DNA of 64,000 nt from Acidimicrobium ferrooxidans (GCA_020723485.1 DYIU01000002.1:591543-655542); one strand, 5' to 3'. Shown: positions 34,351-44,110, numbered from the stretch's first letter. Program-made: numbers and translations. Notes: generated by a model not told the origin, from the sequence alone.

Positions 34351-35988
34351 TCACGGCGCGGAGAGCGTCTCATGGAGGTCCGCGAGCGAGCGCCCGTCGA
34401 ACCGACTGAGCGCCTCCATGGCCTCGGCTGCACGGCCGGCCCCGAGGAAACCCGAAGCCTCCCGCGTGAACTTCTCCCTGGGGACCGCAAGCCGGCCAGG
34501 GTCTCCGGGCGCGCCCCTCGGGATGAGCTTCTCGGCCTCGAGCTCAGAGCCGTCCTTCAGCCTGACCTTGACGTGCGCCCCGAAAGGCATCAGCAGCTCC
34601 TCCAGCCGGCTCGAGCCCAGGTCATACGCGGGCGCCCTGCCGAGCAGCCCTCCCAGCGAGACAAGCCCCCTGAGAAACGACCTGTCTTCCCTACTTAGGC
34701 TCCTCCAGGCGGAAATCGCTTCCGCGCGGCCCATCGTGGCGACCCCGGAGAGGTGCGCTCCGAGCCTGCGCCTCGCCCCCACCAGCGCTTTGAAGTCGAG
34801 CTGGGCGAGCATCGCCTTGAGGTCCACCGCCTCGTCGAACGACCTCATGAACCGGACCGAGAGCCCCGCGTCGTGCCTGAGCTCGACACGTGAGGCGAGC
34901 CCAAGTATCTCTTCCCTGTTCCGGTCAAGGTACGCCTCTGTCAGCTGGGCACCGGAGAGCTCGCCCGAGAGCAGGCCTATGGCTACACTCACCGACAGGC
35001 TGAAGTTGATGTTGGTGGGCGAGAGCTTCACCGGGTCCATGTACGCGCGGGACATACCGTCCATCGCCACTGTCAGAAGGCTCGCTTCGACTTCCACGGA
35101 GCGGACCTCGCCGGACTCGATGTCTCTACCCCTGGCCTGCCGGAACTCCCCCATCATCTCGAAGAGGGCGTCCATCGCGGTGTCTATGTACGCGCAACCC
35201 GGGTAAGGCTTGAACGCGATCGTGTCCGTCACCCAGGCGCTCCCCAATCCGGTCATCATGAACGGAAGCGGTATGAATGAGAAGTGAGCCCAGAATCCCT
35301 GCGGGTCCTCGATTATGGAGCGTGAGCCCGTCATCCCCTCGGAGGCGAGCAGCGCCGCGGCGGTGCCTGTGACAGCCGGAGTGGCGGCCGTCAGAAGCTT
35401 GGACTGGGGCCCCATGAAACCGGGGAACAGCGCGTACACGGGCTGCGACATCGCTATGCCCATCGCGTTCGCGGTCCGCTCGGAGTCGAGGCCGAGCACG
35501 CGCGATGCCGCCGCGGCCGAGCCGAGCAGATGGATGTGCGACCACATCTGCCCGTTGTGGGGGCCGAGGACCACGCTGGCTCCGAGGCGCCCCTCCAGCT
35601 CGTTCGCGGCCACCTGCGCCACGAGCGCTGTCCGGGTGTCGCTTCCAGACATCTCGCAGACAGCCAGCGGGACACAGACCGCGCTGTGCCCTGAGTGTCC
35701 CAGGAAGAGGTAGTCGTCATAGTCGAGCGCCATCGAGAGGGAGCAGTTTTGCAGGAGCGACGAGTGCCACGACCCCTTTACGGCTCCCGGGTAGCGGGCG
35801 CACGGCCCGCCGGAGTCCCAGGACTCGACCGCGGAGGTCACCGCCTTTCCTCCGGCGCACCCGGCCCCCGCGTGGATGGCCCCGATGACGGAAGCGAGCT
35901 GGTTCCTCGCGACCTCGCGGACCCTCTCGGGGATGTCCTCGTACTCGAGCGAGCTGACCCACTCGGCCAACCTGTCTATGACACTCAA
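34351..35988 (-). CDS. MmgE/PrpD family protein
   Basis: A 545-residue protein of the 2-methylcitrate dehydratase/cis-aconitate decarboxylase/immune-responsive family. The all-helical domain starts LAEWVSSLEYEDIPERVREVARNQLASVIGA. The pocket segments ALDYDDYLFLGHSGHS, GPHNGQMWSH and FKPYPGCAYIDTAMDAL are conserved. The length is somewhat above the usual 450 residues. TTG 35988 follows GGAGGTAAGCG. It stands alone on the minus strand between the ferredoxin and a lipoprotein gene. The substrate is not inferable; members dehydrate or decarboxylate small acids. Confidence 0.88.
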   Translation of the reverse strand: MSVIDRLAEWVSSLEYEDIPERVREVARNQLASVIGAIHAGAGCAGGKAVTSAVESWDSGGPCARYPGAVKGSWHSSLLQNCSLSMALDYDDYLFLGHSGHSAVCVPLAVCEMSGSDTRTALVAQVAANELEGRLGASVVLGPHNGQMWSHIHLLGSAAAASRVLGLDSERTANAMGIAMSQPVYALFPGFMGPQSKLLTAATPAVTGTAAALLASEGMTGSRSIIEDPQGFWAHFSFIPLPFMMTGLGSAWVTDTIAFKPYPGCAYIDTAMDALFEMMGEFRQARGRDIESGEVRSVEVEASLLTVAMDGMSRAYMDPVKLSPTNINFSLSVSVAIGLLSGELSGAQLTEAYLDRNREEILGLASRVELRHDAGLSVRFMRSFDEAVDLKAMLAQLDFKALVGARRRLGAHLSGVATMGRAEAISAWRSLSREDRSFLRGLVSLGGLLGRAPAYDLGSSRLEELLMPFGAHVKVRLKDGSELEAEKLIPRGAPGDPGRLAVPREKFTREASGFLGAGRAAEAMEALSRFDGRSLADLHETLSAP

Positions 35989-36098
35989 CGCTTACCTCCA
36001 TCTGGTGTGTGCCTGCGCGGCGGCAAGTGCTTATCGGGCGAAAGGTGGTTGAGGCTGCAGCTGCCGGGAGCGTTCATCTCCCCCGGCATTTCCATCCC

Positions 36099-37043
36099 TC
36101 ATTTGTACTTCTTCTTGAGCTGCTCTACCTGGGCCCATGCCTGGCCGACGTAGTTTTCCACCTCTGCGTTCTTGGCCTTGACACCGGACACCTCGAGCGC
36201 GACGTCCATCAGCGCCACAAACTCCGCGCTGAAATCCGCCCATTCGTCGGGCACGTCTTCCAGCAGGGGTTCGACCCTGCTGTTACGTGACCCCTGCTGT
36301 GAATCGGAGGCCTCTTCCCCTTCATCCTCGTTGGGCGAGGTTTCCTGGTAGGGGTAGGCGTCGGCGCCGGTGCCAAGTTCCTTCGAGGCTTTCTGGAAGG
36401 AGCCAACCAGCGAGGCCGTGAACTCGCGGAGCTCATCGTTCATACCCTGAAACAGAAGCGGCGGCACCATGGCGGCCAGGTCGGCGTTTGCGCCCTCGAT
36501 CTTCTCTGTGAGCGCGGCCAGTCCTGACGGGATGTCGTTGTCCTTCTGGAGCGTCTCGAGTGACGCTACTACCTCGCCTATCCTGGCCGCGACGGGACCC
36601 ACACGCTTGGTATAGTCCGCGAACGGGCTGGTGAGGTCGGCGAGCTCCCGCCCGTTGCTCACGGTCTTTCTCAGCAGGGTCTCGAGCTCGAGGCACTGCT
36701 CTGGAGGGTCGGCCGAGTCTATGATCTCCTGGGCCTCGGCGAGCGCCTTGCGGTAGTCAGCGAGGACCTCCTGCATCCCCGCCTGGTCGCTGATGGGGAC
36801 CAGCCAGAGCTTCTTCAGCTCCGTGGACTTGGCGTTCAGGTTCGAGACCGTCTCGTTGACTCGCTCGGCATAATCAGTGATGGCCTTGTTGCCGCCGCAT
36901 CCAGAGAAGAGGGCAGCGAGGAGGAGCACTGAAGCGAGGATGAACGAAGCAGCGACTCGTGCGGGGCGGCCTTCGCGGCGCCCCCGGGGCGCAGCCCGCC
37001 GGCCTGTTCCAACCTTACCGCTCTGGGTGGCTCCCCGATGCAT
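36099..37043 (-). CDS. Predicted lipoprotein of unknown function
   Basis: A 314-residue protein with a lipoprotein signal: a basic N-region, the hydrophobic ARVAASFILASVLLLAALFSG and a lipobox cysteine (LFSGCGGNK). The mature part is mostly helical and acidic, with residues spaced as in coiled coils (AERVNETVSNLNAKSTELKK, VVASLETLQKDNDIPSGLAAL). No enzyme motif is visible. I take ATG 37043, which leaves a long basic n-region; a shorter start is possible. It is probably anchored to the outer face of the membrane. It is divergent from the metallopeptidase gene across 170 nt. Confidence 0.8.
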   Translation of the reverse strand: MHRGATQSGKVGTGRRAAPRGRREGRPARVAASFILASVLLLAALFSGCGGNKAITDYAERVNETVSNLNAKSTELKKLWLVPISDQAGMQEVLADYRKALAEAQEIIDSADPPEQCLELETLLRKTVSNGRELADLTSPFADYTKRVGPVAARIGEVVASLETLQKDNDIPSGLAALTEKIEGANADLAAMVPPLLFQGMNDELREFTASLVGSFQKASKELGTGADAYPYQETSPNEDEGEEASDSQQGSRNSRVEPLLEDVPDEWADFSAEFVALMDVALEVSGVKAKNAEVENYVGQAWAQVEQLKKKYK

Positions 37044-37212
37044 CAAACTGCCTATTCCAGACCCCCGGTTGAAATCGATCAATACCAGTACGCTGTCGCG
37101 CTGATATTATATATCAAGCATCCGGCGGCCCGCGACGCCCGGGGAACGCCCCCGGAGCCCGGCTCGTCTAAACGGCGCATGGGAGCGCGCGTGCGCTTCA
37201 GCGGAGGTACTG

Positions 37213-38610
37213 TTGTTCAGAAAAGGCGTCTTCATAGCCCTTGTGGCCGCTTCGCTGCTGGTTGTGGCCGGAGTGGTGGCTTTCGGCGCCGTGGCCATCG
37301 AGCGGGGCCGCATGTACCTGCCCCCAGAGAACTATCTCTCCTTCAAGGAGTTCACAACCGGCGAGCTGCTGCACTTCGACCTCGAGGTGGACATCGCCAC
37401 CTGCGGCGAGAAGGTGGAGTCCGCCGAGCTCGACCTGATAGAGCAGCAGACCTCCCAGCTGCGGGGCCTCCCCCTCAAGAAGGACGTCCCGTTCCTCGAA
37501 ATGCCCGAGGAGGCGGTCAGGTTCCAGCTCATGCAGGAGTTCGGCGAGGAGATGCCCGCCGAGGAGATGGAGGCAGACGAGAAGCTGCTCGTCGCGCTCG
37601 GGCTGTTCCCGGAGGACAAGAGCCTCGAGAAGGTGATGACCGACGTCTACACCGAGCAGATAGCGGGTACCTACGACTCCGAGCTCGAGCAGATAACGAT
37701 AGTCGCCGGCAAGGACGGCACCGGGGCGGCGATGGACAAGCTCACCACGTCACACGAGGTCACCCACGCCCTGCAGGACCAGAACTTCGACCTCGACAAG
37801 GCCCCCCTCGACAACGAGGACTACAACGGCGACAACGACCTGGCCGTGACCTCGCTCGTTGAGGGCGACGCGATGCTCTCGATGTACCTCTACGCCCAGG
37901 AGTACGTGACCGCAACCGAGCTGCGGGAGATGATGAATGAAGAGGTCGAATCCGAGCAGCTGGACAGCGCCCCGCTCTACTTACGACGCAGCATCCTCTT
38001 CCCGTACGACGAGGGCTTCTCTTTCGTGCAGGAGCTGGCTGGCGGCGGGCTCGAGTTCGTCAACTTCGCGCTCTCCGATCCACCGCTCTCCACCGAGCAG
38101 ATAATCCACCCCGAGAAATACATGGAGACCCGCGACAACCCCCGCGCTGTGCCGGTTCCCGACATCTCCGCCTCCCTCGGCGAGGGGTGGAAGAAGATAA
38201 ACGAGGACTGCATGGGCGAGTTCGACGTGGACGTCTGGTTCGAACAGTTCTTCGGCGAGGACGGCCGACCGGAGGTCGGCGAGGGTTGGGGCGGCAACAC
38301 CATCCAGTACTACCAGGGACCGAAGGAAAAGTACGTCATGGTCAACGACTTCGCCTGGGACTCCCCCGAGGAAGCGAGCGAGTTCTTCGAGGCCTACGAG
38401 GACCTGCTGAAGGCCCGGTTCAAAGGTGACATCAAGAGCGCGGGTCTCAGCATGCCCGACGCCTTCATATACGAGGCGGACGGCGTCCTCTACTACTGCG
38501 GCATCAGCGGCGACAGGGTCCTCTGCCTCGACGCCCCCGACCGCGACACTCTCAACAAGGCCCTCTCAAACTTCCCCGGCCTCCCGGCCGCCCCACTCCC
38601 AGGAATCTAG
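37213..38610 (+). CDS. Secreted or membrane-anchored zinc metallopeptidase-like protein
   Basis: A 465-residue protein. One N-terminal hydrophobic helix (residues 6-29, GVFIALVAASLLVVAGVVAF) serves as signal or anchor. The zinc motif is SHEVTHALQDQ (H181, E182, H185), and VEGDA at 217-221 supplies the likely third ligand E218, a gluzincin-like layout. The C-terminal part (WGGNTIQYYQGPKEKYVMVNDFAWDS) is unassigned. I do not know a named family. TTG 37213 follows GGAGG with a 6-nt spacer. It probably acts outside the membrane on peptides or cell wall proteins. Confidence 0.8.
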   Translation: MFRKGVFIALVAASLLVVAGVVAFGAVAIERGRMYLPPENYLSFKEFTTGELLHFDLEVDIATCGEKVESAELDLIEQQTSQLRGLPLKKDVPFLEMPEEAVRFQLMQEFGEEMPAEEMEADEKLLVALGLFPEDKSLEKVMTDVYTEQIAGTYDSELEQITIVAGKDGTGAAMDKLTTSHEVTHALQDQNFDLDKAPLDNEDYNGDNDLAVTSLVEGDAMLSMYLYAQEYVTATELREMMNEEVESEQLDSAPLYLRRSILFPYDEGFSFVQELAGGGLEFVNFALSDPPLSTEQIIHPEKYMETRDNPRAVPVPDISASLGEGWKKINEDCMGEFDVDVWFEQFFGEDGRPEVGEGWGGNTIQYYQGPKEKYVMVNDFAWDSPEEASEFFEAYEDLLKARFKGDIKSAGLSMPDAFIYEADGVLYYCGISGDRVLCLDAPDRDTLNKALSNFPGLPAAPLPGI

Positions 38611-38879
38611 GTTCTATACGCCTCTCCCCTGTGCTTTACTGCCTGAATGAAGATGACTTTCGCATCATCGTCGACATCGTACCTGATTCGATAACTTCGG
38701 ACCCTGACCCTATATTCTCCCAGGTCCCTCACTTTTAGCTTCGCGTGACCCGGAGGCCTCGGGTTTAGTTCAAGCGCCTTCATTGCCTTGAGTAAAGCTT
38801 TTCTGTCTCCAGGGGGTGCCTTCTTAATCTCCTTTGCGACATCCCTTGCGACCCTTAACTCGTAGGCGTGTTCACTCAA
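38607..38879 (-). CDS. RelE/ParE-type toxin
   Basis: A 90-residue protein. The sequence YELRVARDVAKEIKKAPPGDR, KLKVRDLGEYRVRVRSYRIRYDVDDDAKVIFIQAVKHRGEAY is the RelE/ParE fold with its basic beta-sheet face and C-terminal KHRGEAYR. RelE toxins cut mRNA on the ribosome; ParE poisons gyrase. This one looks closer to RelE. It starts at TTG 38879 inside the end of the antitoxin gene (8-nt overlap), the standard antitoxin-first coupling. Confidence 0.9.
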   Translation of the reverse strand: MSEHAYELRVARDVAKEIKKAPPGDRKALLKAMKALELNPRPPGHAKLKVRDLGEYRVRVRSYRIRYDVDDDAKVIFIQAVKHRGEAYRT

Positions 38880-39165
38880 GTCTGAGGAACTCCTCCAGCT
38901 CGTCCAGGGTCATGTAGTCCCCAGTTTCAAAAGCTCTTCGTGAACGGGCGACCATCAGCAGGACGTTCTTGTCATGGACGTCCTCAAGGTACTCCATCAG
39001 CGCCTCGTACTCCTCTATCGGCAAGCACACCGCATCAGGCTGCCCTCTGTCAGTCACGATGATCTTTGACTGTTTCTGCCTTGCTTTCTTGATCAAAGCG
39101 GTCATGCCCTCTCGGAATTTGCGACGTCCGACGAAGATGTCCGAGGATTCAATCGAGTATCCCAT
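38872..39165 (-). CDS. Phd/YefM-type antitoxin
   Basis: A 97-residue protein. REGMTALIKKARQKQSKIIVTDRGQPDAVCLPIEEYEALMEYLED is the Phd/YefM DNA-binding domain, and the acidic C-terminus (TGDYMTLDELEEFLRLE) binds and neutralises the toxin. ATG 39165 has GGAGGTGAGAGC upstream. It precedes and overlaps the RelE-like toxin gene by 8 nt. Such pairs autoregulate through the antitoxin. Confidence 0.9.
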   Translation of the reverse strand: MGYSIESSDIFVGRRKFREGMTALIKKARQKQSKIIVTDRGQPDAVCLPIEEYEALMEYLEDVHDKNVLLMVARSRRAFETGDYMTLDELEEFLRLE

Positions 39166-39246
39166 GCTCTCACCTCCGTTTCCTATGATAACACATAACG
39201 GAAACATCGGTGAATCAATAGATTCTCTTGTAGTTCGCGATTGCCC

Positions 39247-42200
39247 TTAGTCGACGCCGTAACCGTTGACGTCGTGGCCCCCCGTGATCGATTCGTTGTA
39301 CTGGAAGTACATCGGCCGCTCGATGACTATGGGGAACGAGGCAGTGATGGACCCACTGACGTTCGCTTCTCTCTGGATCGCCTCCCTGACGTTTATCGTT
39401 ATCCGGGAGTGCGGCTCGATGAAGTAGTGCGAGTCATGCGTCGAGCCGTCTCCGAAGATGTACTGTACGGTCACGTCACAGCCTGTTTCCCTCGGATTGG
39501 CTAGCGAATAAAAGGTGTCAAAGCGACTGATTGTTGTGCCTTCTGCGAGAAAATAGGTCGAACTTGGGGACGGATTGCCGACCGCTGACTCACCGCCGTT
39601 CCAGTATTTCCCTGAGTCCATTCCATAAATGAAATACATCGGTCTCTCTGCTATCACCGGCACGTCCGAAGTCACCGTCGCGGAGACGTCCTGGTTGTCG
39701 CCCACCTCAGAAAGCACGTCGACTGTGGCCCGGCTGCGAGGATTCACTCTCTTCACAACCCTGGTCGTCTTCCCCTGGCCCGTCATGTAATTGAGGGTAC
39801 AGGTGGCCGCTACGTCATTTGGATTCTGAATGGTTATCCACTCCTGGAAGCCCGGCCTCGTGCATCCTTCCGCGAACGACCAGGACTTCGATGGCCCACT
39901 CGCCCCAACAACGTTTGAGCCGTCGATCGCGAACCCGTGATAGTTGAAATAGATGGGACGCTCGGCTGCGATAGGGATATCGGAGACAACCTTGGCTGAC
40001 ACGTCCTGGTTCAATCCGATATCACGCGCGACTTCGACCGTGTAACGTGAATGGGGAGCGACCTGGTACACCTTGTCGACATTCTGACCCGTTCCGAGCA
40101 TATAAGTCACAACCACAGTCGCAGTCTGTGAATCCGAAGGATTCTGCAGGCAGATCCATTCCTCGAATGCTCCGTCGACGCTGTTGTTGCGGGTCGTCCC
40201 CTCCGCGAAGTACCACTCGCGCTGCAGCGTATTGATACCCATGACGTCATGGCCGCCCTTCCAGTAGTAATTTGGCACGCCGTACTTGTAGACGAAGTAC
40301 ATGGGCCGCTCGGCGACTATAGCCTGGCTGTCGGAATGGATCTTTGTGGAGACTCCGGAGTGCGGCTCCCCGACGTAATCTTTTACCCTTACTGTGTCGC
40401 GCTGATGAGGCATCATCGAGCGCTCGAACGTTCTCACCTCGCCTGTCTCGAGCATGAATGAGACCTGGTAACGCGCTGGATTGTCACCGGGATTGAGAAC
40501 GCAGAGCCACTCGTCGAACTCCGGCAGGGTGCTCCCCTCAGGAAAGTACCAGTCGCGCGCTACGTTCCCAAGAAACACGTTCTTTGAGCCCGTACCCATG
40601 TTTCCCGCGCGGTCCTTGGCCTTAACCGTAATCCTGTGCGTGCCCTCCGGCACACCGCCCAGAGGCCATACGTAGGCCATGTTGAAGCTTGATGTCGTCT
40701 CATACTTTCTCTCACCATCGACATAAATCGCCGCCCACGACAAGCCGTTCGCGTCTGTCGCGGTGCCCGTGATCCTGAAGGACTCGTTGTTGTAGTACCC
40801 GGTCTGGATCGTGTCCTTCGAGGGCCTTGTGACGGAAGGCACGGGGGAAGTCTTGTCGACAAAGACGTCTGCGGTACGTGTTTCTTCGATGTTGCCCGCC
40901 CTGTCCTCCGAATAGAAGTGGACCTTCCACTTACCCTCGGCTAGTTCGAACGGGGTGGAAAAAAGCGTCCAGTTCGAATCAATCTGTCCATTCCCCAGGT
41001 TCTCGACCTTGTAGAAGGTGTCGCAGGGAGAGAAATCGCTGACGGTGAACGAGGTGCTCACATTGGAGCGGTAATAGCCGCCGGTGCCCTCGGTCCCGAC
41101 CGCCTTGAGCGAGCTCAACGGGGGGTTTTTATCGATATATATCCAGGGCGAAATCCACTCGGCCGTGTTTCCGGCAGTATCTGTAGTAGTCGTCTTTATC
41201 TTTATGGTCCGCTGGTTGAGCTCGTCCGTGTTACACACCTTTGCGAAGGGCGCAGTCGTCGCGATATTGTTGACACCACCTGCACAAGGAAGTGCTTGCC
41301 AAGTAACTTCGTCTTCCGAGAAGCTATAAATCAATTCCTTAAAACCTCTGGAATACATTTGCGGTCCAACTAGGTCCGAGCCGGTCACATTGAAATCGTC
41401 CGTCGCATCACCACACTCGACTGTGAAGTTCGCATTTAAAAAGACTGGATCGCTCCCATTGAAAGTGGGTGAGGTAAGCACTGCTTCTGTACCGCTCAAA
41501 TCCACTCGCCTGACGAAAATCTCTCCATCTGTGGTCAATGCTGATGCATAGTGAATGGCATAGTCATTCGTATGGTCAATCGAACAGAGAGAGATTGATC
41601 GGTTGTTCGCGGCGACGGTCTTGGCACCAAAGAACTGCGTAGTAGTATCCCATTCGGTTAACATGTTGCTTGTGTTTTTGAAGAAGCAATCGCCGGCGGC
41701 AAAGCCGACAGTTTCCGGACACGTCGGCACAGTACTAGTGCTTGCTCGTTCGCTCTGGGCAACTGTACTCGGCATCCAGGAAGCCCCGACCGGGTTAAAG
41801 TAGAACCTGCCGAAGAAGTAATGGCTGTCGGTAACGCTCTGTCCCTGGTAGGCAACGACCGGATGGTGGCTTTCCCAGAATATGGACGGGTATCCCTGGC
41901 GGTAGTTGCTGTCGTAGGGCAGCGGGCCGGAGCCTGGGGCGCCCCATGTCTCGCCGGAATCGACCGTCCTGTTGGCAACAAGGTGTCTCCGTGTGTACGG
42001 ACCACCGGCTTCGTCGGTCCACAGCACCATCGCATCGGCATTCCCGTTGCACGCAATAACCGGATTGTGGCTGACGATGGAGTCGTTTGCGCTGATTGCA
42101 TTTCCTGATGAGACAGTTCCGTCAACTTGGATCTTTCCCCACCTGATTTCGCCGGTACCGCTCTCGTCGCTGCAGAACGCATAGGCGATTACGTTGTTCG

Positions 42201-42684
42201 TGTCCCACCTGCAGGCGTCATGGTCCGTTCGGTTGAAGTTGCCTGTCGAATGCCAGCGGCTCTCAGCCGGAAATGTAGCCCCCCAATCGTTGCTCCTTGC
42301 CACCCACGTCTGGTAATAACCGTTGCCGTTGCGCTTGCCGGCCCATACGACATAGACGGCATCGTAGGTGGCGGAGCCGACACATACGATAGCGGGACCG
42401 TTGTTATAAGCGCTGTTCTCAATTATGACGTAGGGCGCCCACGTCGCTCCCGCGTCAGTTGAGCGCCTGAAGCAGATAGCACCGTCGTCCCTCTGCCAGA
42501 CGGCGAACACGTAGTTCTGAAACGCGTCGATATCGCATGTCACGGCATGCGAACCGGTTATCTGCTGCTGCAATGTCCAACCGCTCGGATACGCAAGCGC
42601 CGCTTTCGATGGCAGAAACATGAACAGCAGGAGCCCCAAGAGTGTGAGCAAGATCGCCAACACAAGGACGCGCTTCGACATCAT
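39247..42684 (-). CDS. Large secreted protein with sialidase-like propeller and four C-terminal repeats
   Basis: An 1145-residue secreted protein. A signal peptide (VLVLAILLTLLGLLLFMFL) is followed by a sialidase-like/BNR propeller with Asp-box motifs (STDAGATWAP, SNDWGATF, TVDSGETWG). Two Ig-like or OmpL47-like modules (about residues 430-710, YIDKNPPLSSLKA, HFYSEDRAGNIEETRTADV) come next. Four repeats of about 110 residues (roughly 713-1145) share W-x-F-x-E-G-x-T, EW-x-x-x-x-N-P and A-E-R-P-M-Y-F. No catalytic sialidase residues are obvious, so binding or adhesion is likely. It begins 14 nt after the receiver/PKD gene. By eye its codon use is less GC-rich than the surrounding genes. Confidence 0.82.
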   Translation of the reverse strand: MMSKRVLVLAILLTLLGLLLFMFLPSKAALAYPSGWTLQQQITGSHAVTCDIDAFQNYVFAVWQRDDGAICFRRSTDAGATWAPYVIIENSAYNNGPAIVCVGSATYDAVYVVWAGKRNGNGYYQTWVARSNDWGATFPAESRWHSTGNFNRTDHDACRWDTNNVIAYAFCSDESGTGEIRWGKIQVDGTVSSGNAISANDSIVSHNPVIACNGNADAMVLWTDEAGGPYTRRHLVANRTVDSGETWGAPGSGPLPYDSNYRQGYPSIFWESHHPVVAYQGQSVTDSHYFFGRFYFNPVGASWMPSTVAQSERASTSTVPTCPETVGFAAGDCFFKNTSNMLTEWDTTTQFFGAKTVAANNRSISLCSIDHTNDYAIHYASALTTDGEIFVRRVDLSGTEAVLTSPTFNGSDPVFLNANFTVECGDATDDFNVTGSDLVGPQMYSRGFKELIYSFSEDEVTWQALPCAGGVNNIATTAPFAKVCNTDELNQRTIKIKTTTTDTAGNTAEWISPWIYIDKNPPLSSLKAVGTEGTGGYYRSNVSTSFTVSDFSPCDTFYKVENLGNGQIDSNWTLFSTPFELAEGKWKVHFYSEDRAGNIEETRTADVFVDKTSPVPSVTRPSKDTIQTGYYNNESFRITGTATDANGLSWAAIYVDGERKYETTSSFNMAYVWPLGGVPEGTHRITVKAKDRAGNMGTGSKNVFLGNVARDWYFPEGSTLPEFDEWLCVLNPGDNPARYQVSFMLETGEVRTFERSMMPHQRDTVRVKDYVGEPHSGVSTKIHSDSQAIVAERPMYFVYKYGVPNYYWKGGHDVMGINTLQREWYFAEGTTRNNSVDGAFEEWICLQNPSDSQTATVVVTYMLGTGQNVDKVYQVAPHSRYTVEVARDIGLNQDVSAKVVSDIPIAAERPIYFNYHGFAIDGSNVVGASGPSKSWSFAEGCTRPGFQEWITIQNPNDVAATCTLNYMTGQGKTTRVVKRVNPRSRATVDVLSEVGDNQDVSATVTSDVPVIAERPMYFIYGMDSGKYWNGGESAVGNPSPSSTYFLAEGTTISRFDTFYSLANPRETGCDVTVQYIFGDGSTHDSHYFIEPHSRITINVREAIQREANVSGSITASFPIVIERPMYFQYNESITGGHDVNGYGVD

Positions 42685-42698
42685 TACCCTCCCACCCC

Positions 42699-43847
42699 TT
42701 AAATCACCCTTACACTCATCGACGCCGTTGACGAAGCCCCCCTACTGTCCGTGACGGTCACGCTGACGGAGTAGAGCCCGGGAGTGCTCCAGCACCGGGT
42801 CACAGTTGAGCCGCCCCAGCTGAACGAGATGCTATCCCCATCCGGATCGGAGCCCGATGCCGAGAACGTGGCTGACTGCCTCGCCATGACCTGCGTTGGC
42901 CCGTTGACGCTCGCGCTGGGCGGACGATTCGCCTGAGGTGTCGGCGGCACGGCCACGCCCGTGCTGCTCTCTTCACCAGACCATGTAGAACCACTGGAGG
43001 GGACCGGGGAGACTGCTGCTATTGTTGACGCCGGACTGCCGGGGGTCTGCGGTGGCTGCTCTTGATCTACCTCGGTCAAGCTGTATGGAGACGTCCCCTC
43101 GCCCAGTGGTGAAACATGCTTCGGCTCATTCTTAACAGACTCGGCAGCTACGCGGCGTTCATTGATTCTGACCGGCTCAGCCTTACGGGCTGTGAAAGGC
43201 CCCCATGCGAACAGCCACCAGGTAACAGCGGCGAACAGCACGAACAAGGCTCCTGCTTTGAATCTGCCAGAAGTTGTCAGAGCGGATTTCCCGTGGTCAT
43301 GAGATGAGAAAGCCTTATCCCCTGAGAGGCGTCCGGCGAATCCGTCAGGAGGCGCGACCTCTTCCTCAGCTGGTGCCCCAGGTTCCGAATGCGAGCCCCT
43401 CCCGAGTGTCTTCCACGCGGTTTTCGCCTGCTGCTCAATCTGCCGGAGATTTTCATCGCCCGTCATTGTCGGGGTAATGCTTAGTACATTCTCTGGAGCA
43501 GTCGGCTCACGCCGCAGGTGAGAAAAGACAAAAGGAATATCATCCTTGATCCTGCTGCGGGTGATGAAAGTGTCAACACTCCATGCAGTGCAGTCCTCTT
43601 CGAGATTATCTGTCAGAAGCACGACACCACTCGGCGGTGGCAGTTGAGGGTCGTGCCCGAGGTGTTTCAGGAAAGCCTGAGCTTGCGGTGTATCAGCGCA
43701 CACGAAATAGTAATCGAAATCATTTTCGGCTATGAGGTAGAGCGCCTGGTTAATGTCTGGTGCAACTGAGACCTCGCCAAACCTGCGAAGTGCTCTGACA
43801 ATAGCACCCGACTTATGAGAGTCGAGATAAAGGATTTGAATTTTCAC
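42699..43847 (-). CDS. Receiver-like domain, one membrane helix and extracytoplasmic PKD domain
   Basis: A 382-residue protein of unusual layout. Residues 1-112 resemble a response-regulator receiver fold (MKIQILYLDSHKSGAIVRAL, ALYLIAENDFDYYFVCAD, SGVVLLTDN), but the acidic pocket is degenerate. A linker follows to one membrane helix at 197-217 (FKAGALFVLFAAVTWWLFAW). A Pro/Ser-rich stretch leads to a PKD domain at about 308-382 (ATFSASGSDPDGDSISFSW, YSVSVTVTDSRGASS). The receiver would lie inside and the PKD outside. The large secreted protein gene follows after 14 nt, so the two probably work together. I know no named family with this order. Confidence 0.78.
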   Translation of the reverse strand: MKIQILYLDSHKSGAIVRALRRFGEVSVAPDINQALYLIAENDFDYYFVCADTPQAQAFLKHLGHDPQLPPPSGVVLLTDNLEEDCTAWSVDTFITRSRIKDDIPFVFSHLRREPTAPENVLSITPTMTGDENLRQIEQQAKTAWKTLGRGSHSEPGAPAEEEVAPPDGFAGRLSGDKAFSSHDHGKSALTTSGRFKAGALFVLFAAVTWWLFAWGPFTARKAEPVRINERRVAAESVKNEPKHVSPLGEGTSPYSLTEVDQEQPPQTPGSPASTIAAVSPVPSSGSTWSGEESSTGVAVPPTPQANRPPSASVNGPTQVMARQSATFSASGSDPDGDSISFSWGGSTVTRCWSTPGLYSVSVTVTDSRGASSTASMSVRVI

Positions 43848-44110
43848 AGTGGTAACCCCGCCGCCCCCACAATTCGAGATAACGTATACCTTATTTTTTT
43901 CGTACTGTCAATTGCTCTTATTGCTGAACGCCCGTCCGGCCTTCTCAATATCCATATATATCTCCCAATAATATCTATTTATAGCTAATATTATTGTCCA
44001 CAGTATAGCGTCATCCCAAGTTCTTGTCAAAGGGCTGGCGTGCGCCAGATTCGACCTTGAGCCTGGACACGAATATCATTGTCGCAAGAGCCATCCGAGG
44101 GGAGGTCGTC
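43848..44110. other. AT-rich intergenic region with divergent promoters
   Basis: This 263-nt spacer separates two divergent genes. It contains strongly AT-rich blocks (for example around 43870-43895 and 43955-43995, including TATATATC and ATAATATCTATTTATAGC) that contrast with the GC-rich window. I see several possible -10 boxes but no gene or clear operator. It may mark the edge of an acquired segment. Confidence 0.5.
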
